Source: Tetramitus jugosus
Lineage: Eukaryota > Heterolobosea > Eutetramitea > Acrasida > Vahlkampfiidae
Assembly (NCBI GenBank): GCA_937625935.1
Contig: OW569364.1
Span: 62,001 to 126,000, forward strand
Direction of reading: 5' to 3'
DNA: 64,000 bases
A program made the translations under genes and the position numbers. Each line of letters opens with the position of its first letter. The stretch's first letter is position 1. Below the pieces are notes generated by a model. It had not been told where the DNA came from and ran no database searches. It saw only the letters and a list, made by a program, of their open reading frames with translations. Of the stretch, positions 58,610 to 64,000 are shown piece by piece.

Positions 58610-61600
58610 TTAGTTGTATTTTAACTTTCCAACATCTTGCAATTCGTTGACCATTTGTTTGACATGCATGTACTGAGCATACTCGGGAGAAACACTGAAT
58701 CTGGTGTACGTGTCGCATATATTGACCAACACTTCATTGGACACTACCAAGAAAATCTCTTCACAATCCGTTGCGGTCGGGTCACTCCTATTCAACACAT
58801 CTCTATACTTTTTGACAACCTTCGCAGGCAGATTACATTCGAAAGGACTGCCTCTTGCAATACAGTCATCGTACAGCCCTATCAAGTGTTGTTGTCGAGT
58901 TTCCAATGTCGCTGTCATATTGTCCATTCTGACTTTCTCCAAGCGTTTCCAGAGGATAACATTCTCCAAGGCAAACTCCTTCTTGGCGTACGATGCAATT
59001 GCATTGTACCCATGTTCATCTCTCAGAAGATTTTGCAATTCCGATTCGATCGTGCTGGTGGCTGTTTTTAACTCACTCATGTAAGTTTTCAGTTTCTCAT
59101 AATTCTCATTTTCGTTATGCAATCTAATTCTTTGGATGAAATGTACGATGACAGGTGTACCACCAAACGCCATAATTCTCAATGAGATGTACAAAATGTC
59201 GAATAGGAACTCAATTATTTTTGCTGCAGAATTAGACGAGGCATTAGCATCGAAGCGGTCAGAGATTCCAATAATATATGAAACTGTCATGATCATCATC
59301 GCTGATACCATGAATATTGATTCAACTCTAAACATTAATGGATCATCCGATCTAAAATGATTCACCACAGTTGATGTAATCTTTTGCAAAAACTTGAAGT
59401 CTGCATTACCCTCTGAATTCTTTTTCAGCTCTCTTCTAATAATTTTCCTGCTCATGATAATTGTACAGTCCCAAACAAATGTAGCGACTATCAGTGCTCC
59501 AATAGACAGAGACATGATAGAGAAGGAGAGAGCATTCACTGCAGAGGCAGCATTTGGCTTGATCACATTCGTTGCTTCCAATATAGAGATAATGACAAAA
59601 TATGAACATGAGGAAATCAATATTGCTGCTCCAATCGTGACATAGAGTAACTTTGATGAGAGAATTCTGAGGAATCTTATCTTCTTTACATTTCGCTTGT
59701 CTAGATCCATGATGGCATACAAGTTTTTCAAGAAAAAGTAGCGCAGCATCTGCCAAAAGTAGATAAATAATGACAACAATACGATCGGGTTCACAATTGT
59801 TAGAATGAGGTAAGCAATGCTATTAACTCCCTTATAGTCTTTAGCATTGTTTGCAGCTATCAACAGAGAGTTTCGTATGATGCCATTTAAAATACATTCG
59901 AGGATAATTGCTGTTAATCCAATATAAGGAGCAAGGAAGCGAGATCTGATTGGCTGCTTTCCTCTCCAAATCATTATCATACAAAGTAAAGCAATAGATA
60001 TCAGTACAAGCATAACGTTGATTATAATACTAGTGATATAGAGTCCGTCAGATGCCTTGTTTGGAGCACTCGAGTCGTAGATTATCATAGCACTGAAGCT
60101 TGTTGTGTGAGTGCAGTGACAAGTAACACTATCATCATCTTCTTTATGAAGCCAACATCCCTGTGTGTACCATGATGAATTGGTATTCTCATCTAAAAAT
60201 CGACATTCATACTTAAGTGATGAATTAAAGTATTGAGTCTCTTTTTTCAATATAATTTCTAACGGATACTCCATGTCAGACAACTTGACCTTTCTGTCTC
60301 CATTTTTGATTTCAAAGTCTACTATTGCTGTGCTGAAGTTTTGATATGTTAGTACATAAGGATTATGTCGTTGATTGTAACTGATTGATTGAACAGTGTA
60401 TACTTGTTGGGGATCCAATGTTCCCACATTAGCAGGCATTGAGACTTCTACCTCGTTAGTATAAATTGAAGCACCACCAATGAGTGAGCCACTCTCCTTT
60501 TTCACTGATAATTGATAGGCAGCAGTGGCGATACTTGTTTGATTTTCTGAAACTAGCTTTGTGCTGGCAATCAATGTTGAGATCTTGGATATTGTGGAGA
60601 GTATTGGATTAACTGTGTGAAGAGGTTCAGCTTGATACTGCACGAACAAATTTGAAATTGCTCTGGCTAAGGATTTCGTCGGTGAGTCTCTTAGTTCAAC
60701 CTTTCCTCGTGTGCATAATCCAATGACCTTATCAACTAGTAAATGGGTATTCTTTGTGATATTTGACGTATTATCGTCCAGCTGTAATTCAGATAGAATC
60801 TCCATAGTATCTATCTTACTTGTAAGAGAATCAATGGTGATGAGTGTATTATTTAGAGTTTCTTCGTCCAATGTTGAATCCATGAATTCAATCACTTTCT
60901 CCACAATAGCAGATTGATTCTTCACCTGAATCCTGTTCAATGATGTCGCAATGATCGGCAGTAAGTTACTTGAGGACTGATCCTTGAGTTTTGATAATAA
61001 GTTAATGAGTGAGCTCGATGTATTATTTGATTCAATTAGACTGATATTGAATTGGGTTACTGATTCAATTCCATAGAAATTGGCGACCAAACCTTGGATT
61101 GTTATACAACTGGAATTTAAATAGGGTAAAACCGTATAAATTGTTGGGATATTAGAAGATTGCTGTAGAGGTATAAATCTCTGGCGCAATGTGTCAAAGT
61201 AGGAAAATGAATATTGCAAGGGGTAGGAGTCGATATGATCAGTTGCATTGATGCTCAACTCAAATTGAGTGTCCAGAGCAGCACCGACACATGGAGAACA
61301 TGTTGCAAATCGTATTGTGGAAGCAGTCGCAGTTCGTGCAGTCACTGAAGCCTCTCCATATTGTGTTAAGTTCTTATAGTTCACTCGCAGAATGAACGAA
61401 TAGCTGCAATTTGGCTCTAGATAATTTTCGTCTAATACCAGCGGTACAACTTGATACGCGTCACCGTACACTGTTAGTTGGCTCTTCGTATCATTATTCT
61501 TCATTACGAGCCATTTGTATCCCAGCAAGTGATTAATTCGATTTTTTGAGACTGTGGCTTCTATTCGGATCCTCTTTCTTGGGTCGATCACACTTGATAA

Positions 61601-64000
61601 GGACGTAATTATTTGAGGAATAGGAATATCCTCGTTCTCATCTATTACAGTAATTATGACTTGAGCACTTGCAAAACGAGAGGGATCCTGGAAATCAGGA
61701 GCAAACATTACAACGATCACATATGTACCGATAGATTCGTTGAACAAGAATAATGAGCCAGAGGGATTCATATTGTTGCAGGACTGACAATACCAAGTGA
61801 ATCGTGGAATAGTACCATTTTTGACTACCAGATCACGACTTTCAGCTGCACTAATGTTGTAGGTTTTGTGGGCATACACCATTCGATTTCCACCAGAGAT
61901 CACCGCTTGAGGCAACACTGGGATAGTCGTAACATTAATGAATACATTTGCGGAGCTTGGACCTACTGTCAGAGTTATTTCAGAATATCCAGACTGAACG
62001 GGTATAAATTCTATTCTCTGAAAGTTTTGTAATGTGGAGTAGTTCTTGCCACTAAACGACCATATTCTATACTCATCATCGGCACACGTTGGCAGATTTT
62101 GAACTCTCGCAATGAATGAATAAGGTTCGAACTGTCTTACTACAATATGCGGATCTTCAATGAGTATATTGGTGTTATCAAGCAGCAAATCTGGCATTTG
62201 GAAAGATGCATGTGCTATTCCAACTTTCCTTGCATTGTGAAATACTTCTACCTCAATAATCGAAGGTAAACGACCCATAAATCTAGCCGGCAGGGATATG
62301 TTCGCTGTATTGAGAGTTGACAAATAGGAAATCACACTCGATTTCATATCAGCTATTTCATGCATTGACCATGTATAAGTAAAATCTCCCTCAAAACCTG
62401 CTATTGTTGCAGTAAAAGTTGCATCTTCACAGTATTTTGTTGGTTGTATGATTACAATAGTGACTGTGACAGTTTTGTTGCATGATGATCCTGCAAATCC
62501 TTCGTTACAAACGCAAATATCGCTACCTAAACATGTTCCATTCCCAGAGCATACAAGAGGATCACTCACACTCCTACCAAAACATTGGCCACACATCATG
62601 TCCTCTCTAGTAGTATTGTTGGGTTGAAGTTTTAACAAGGTAATGGAAAGAGGTCGATAAGAGCCAAATTGTATGCCATCGAGATAAAGTCCATTTAAAT
62701 TCCACGATTGAGGATCGTGACAATTACTGAACCACCATCCAGATTCTTGTGAAATTGCACAATTAAGAGCGGCGACACTTGAATAATTATCGTACGTGCT
62801 GAAGGGCACTCCCATTTGCGATATCTCTGGTCCCATTTGAACTGTCAGAGGATAGTTTTGTGTAGAAGAACCAACTTGCATTTGTCCAACATATGATGAT
62901 AGTTCGATGTCAGATCCCCAAATATCCAAACTAGCTTGTTGTGAAGAATTTGCTAATAGGTTCAGATTTTCAAGACCAATGAAAAAGTCACCATCCAGTT
63001 CACCAAAACCATTGACATAATCCGTCCATGGCTTGTTAAAATCGACGGTCCCATGTATTCTCTTCTGAATAACGAGAGATGCAGCGGTCATATCACAATA
63101 GACGAGCATCGACTTACAATACGGATAAATTCGATAAACCCCAGAAGGAGAGCTTGGCCATAAATCGAGAATACTTTTACAGTCAATCAACTCACTAGCT
63201 TCTGTAATGTTAAAGAATTGAACTTCCACTACTGAACCGGTCGAATTAAGATAGGGAGCATAGAGTACTGTTATGTTTCGGGTGATATCCGCGCCATTGC
63301 CAGTCATTTGGCTTACAATTGAAGACATTGATGCTCCCCAGTCATTGTACTGAGCATTCAACACTGAGTGACCATTATACACAATACTCTTGTTAGTAAA
63401 TTGAAACCTATTACGATTGACTCTCACTTGCCCTGAAATCCTTAATAGACTGTCAAACCCTGTCGAATGGTTGTCAGTAAAATTGTTCCCTCTAAAGTCA
63501 GATAGCGAACATATCTCTGGGAATACGAGAGAAACGAACACGTCTGATACTATATTATCAATGAAAGTATTACCAATGATAGACATTGGACCTGTGCAGT
63601 AAACAGGACTTTCGAGAGAGAGAAGTGAAGAAGCAGTCATATTTTGAAAAATATTCCCTCGAATCGTCAAGATCCCTTCTCCCTTCTTGTTCACTCTCAC
63701 CGGACCTGAACATCCTTGAAATGAATTGGCTCCTATCGATAAAGTCCAACCTGTTCCTGATTCACTTGTGGTGTTGAGAGGCTCTTGTAAATTAAAAAAC
63801 ATATTGCTTGATACACTGACAGCTACAGAAGCTACATCTACCTGGACGCCCTGTGATGGTCCTGCGAATGAATTACCATCGATCAAGAGCGTTCTCCCAG
63901 ACTTCATGACTATATTCATGATCTGAGTTCCATTCGTTTCAAATATATTGGTGCTAATAAGAGAGGATGCTGTTGGTACTAGGTCGGTTGTAGATAAGGA
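58610..64000 (-). CDS. Giant adhesion-type receptor: beta-helix, fibrinogen-like, EGF, REJ-like, GPS, 7TM and RGS (partial)
   Basis: More than 1790 residues; the 5' end lies beyond the window, since the frame stays open to base 64000. From the N-terminal side, parallel beta-helix-like repeats come first (GNSFAG, GNIFQN, GNTFID). A fibrinogen-C-like domain follows (SGVYRIYPYCKSMLVYCDM). An EGF-like module (CSGNGTCLGSDICVCNEGF) and several PKD/REJ-like strands come next. Then there is a GPS motif (GCWLHKEDDDSVTCHCTHTT, about residue 1250 counting from the ATG at 63919). About seven TM helices run from roughly 60060 to 59100. The cytosolic end has a helical linker and an RGS domain (ALENVILWKRLEKVR to VNICDTYTRFSVSPEY). 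It should sense an extracellular ligand and speed GTP hydrolysis on a G-alpha subunit. Confidence 0.8.
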   Translation of the reverse strand, partial: SLSTTDLVPTASSLISTNIFETNGTQIMNIVMKSGRTLLIDGNSFAGPSQGVQVDVASVAVSVSSNMFFNLQEPLNTTSESGTGWTLSIGANSFQGCSGPVRVNKKGEGILTIRGNIFQNMTASSLLSLESPVYCTGPMSIIGNTFIDNIVSDVFVSLVFPEICSLSDFRGNNFTDNHSTGFDSLLRISGQVRVNRNRFQFTNKSIVYNGHSVLNAQYNDWGASMSSIVSQMTGNGADITRNITVLYAPYLNSTGSVVEVQFFNITEASELIDCKSILDLWPSSPSGVYRIYPYCKSMLVYCDMTAASLVIQKRIHGTVDFNKPWTDYVNGFGELDGDFFIGLENLNLLANSSQQASLDIWGSDIELSSYVGQMQVGSSTQNYPLTVQMGPEISQMGVPFSTYDNYSSVAALNCAISQESGWWFSNCHDPQSWNLNGLYLDGIQFGSYRPLSITLLKLQPNNTTREDMMCGQCFGRSVSDPLVCSGNGTCLGSDICVCNEGFAGSSCNKTVTVTIVIIQPTKYCEDATFTATIAGFEGDFTYTWSMHEIADMKSSVISYLSTLNTANISLPARFMGRLPSIIEVEVFHNARKVGIAHASFQMPDLLLDNTNILIEDPHIVVRQFEPYSFIARVQNLPTCADDEYRIWSFSGKNYSTLQNFQRIEFIPVQSGYSEITLTVGPSSANVFINVTTIPVLPQAVISGGNRMVYAHKTYNISAAESRDLVVKNGTIPRFTWYCQSCNNMNPSGSLFLFNESIGTYVIVVMFAPDFQDPSRFASAQVIITVIDENEDIPIPQIITSLSSVIDPRKRIRIEATVSKNRINHLLGYKWLVMKNNDTKSQLTVYGDAYQVVPLVLDENYLEPNCSYSFILRVNYKNLTQYGEASVTARTATASTIRFATCSPCVGAALDTQFELSINATDHIDSYPLQYSFSYFDTLRQRFIPLQQSSNIPTIYTVLPYLNSSCITIQGLVANFYGIESVTQFNISLIESNNTSSSLINLLSKLKDQSSSNLLPIIATSLNRIQVKNQSAIVEKVIEFMDSTLDEETLNNTLITIDSLTSKIDTMEILSELQLDDNTSNITKNTHLLVDKVIGLCTRGKVELRDSPTKSLARAISNLFVQYQAEPLHTVNPILSTISKISTLIASTKLVSENQTSIATAAYQLSVKKESGSLIGGASIYTNEVEVSMPANVGTLDPQQVYTVQSISYNQRHNPYVLTYQNFSTAIVDFEIKNGDRKVKLSDMEYPLEIILKKETQYFNSSLKYECRFLDENTNSSWYTQGCWLHKEDDDSVTCHCTHTTSFSAMIIYDSSAPNKASDGLYITSIIINVMLVLISIALLCMIMIWRGKQPIRSRFLAPYIGLTAIILECILNGIIRNSLLIAANNAKDYKGVNSIAYLILTIVNPIVLLSLFIYFWQMLRYFFLKNLYAIMDLDKRNVKKIRFLRILSSKLLYVTIGAAILISSCSYFVIISILEATNVIKPNAASAVNALSFSIMSLSIGALIVATFVWDCTIIMSRKIIRRELKKNSEGNADFKFLQKITSTVVNHFRSDDPLMFRVESIFMVSAMMIMTVSYIIGISDRFDANASSNSAAKIIEFLFDILYISLRIMAFGGTPVIVHFIQRIRLHNENENYEKLKTYMSELKTATSTIESELQNLLRDEHGYNAIASYAKKEFALENVILWKRLEKVRMDNMTATLETRQQHLIGLYDDCIARGSPFECNLPAKVVKKYRDVLNRSDPTATDCEEIFLVVSNEVLVNICDTYTRFSVSPEYAQYMHVKQMVNELQDVGKLKYN

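Noticed and set aside
1-64000. tRNA genes, CRISPR arrays, operons
   Set aside because: No tRNA cloverleaf with A and B boxes was recognised, no regularly spaced repeats exist, and the gene structure is eukaryotic.

Overview
The window looks like nuclear DNA of a heterolobosean amoeba, most probably Naegleria. I cannot tell the species. The clues are compact genes on both strands, moderately AT-rich sequence, and few short GT-AG introns (about 66-234 bp) with GTATGT-like donors and CTAAC branch motifs. CAA/AAC-rich low-complexity tracts, a hemerythrin and a large protist-type gene set point the same way. Splice sites given here are my own and rest on reading frame and family conservation; no transcript data were available.

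Layout. 0-10.6 kb: UBE2L3-like E2 (cut by the window edge), condensin kleisin CAP-H, a secreted PHB-depolymerase-like esterase, an unknown protein, an UNC-93-like MFS protein, a Pmp3-like proteolipid and a predicted mitochondrial protein. 10.7-20.3 kb: a secreted malectin/PA14/IPT protein, an unknown helical protein, 3.1 kb of decayed mobile DNA with a broken Ulp1-type (C48) peptidase, then a 5'-truncated second copy of the malectin gene. 20.3-28 kb: GH19 chitinase, a 5S rRNA gene, a tryparedoxin-like protein, a type I membrane protein, an RBM5/RBM10-like splicing factor in four exons, and mevalonate diphosphate decarboxylase. 28-48 kb: ABCD4-like transporter (four exons), glutaryl-CoA dehydrogenase, a DOMON protein, an LRR protein, a ceramidase-like membrane protein, a FAD monooxygenase, a long coiled-coil protein, a neurofibromin-like RasGAP and a cysteine-rich membrane protein. 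48-57.6 kb: hemerythrin, then a degraded virus-like element. All of the element's genes lie on the minus strand. They include an rve/DDE integrase (D-35-E spacing intact) and a D5-type SF3 primase-helicase, plus unknown ORFs, all broken by stops and frameshifts. Next come a repeat-rich stretch, an intact unknown gene, and a second fragment of the same helicase on the plus strand. 57.7-64 kb: UBE2S-like E2 and a very large adhesion-type receptor ending in 7TM and RGS domains, cut by the window edge.

Functional themes. Cell cycle: condensin and UBE2S. Feeding on prey or storage polymers: PHB-depolymerase-like esterase, chitinase, malectin-type surface proteins. Ras and G-protein signalling: RasGAP and the 7TM-RGS receptor. 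Mitochondrial and isoprenoid metabolism: GCDH and MVD.

The most unusual items are the decayed Polinton/virophage-like element with its second helicase fragment, the GPS-7TM-RGS receptor, and the truncated malectin-gene copy at the edge of mobile DNA.
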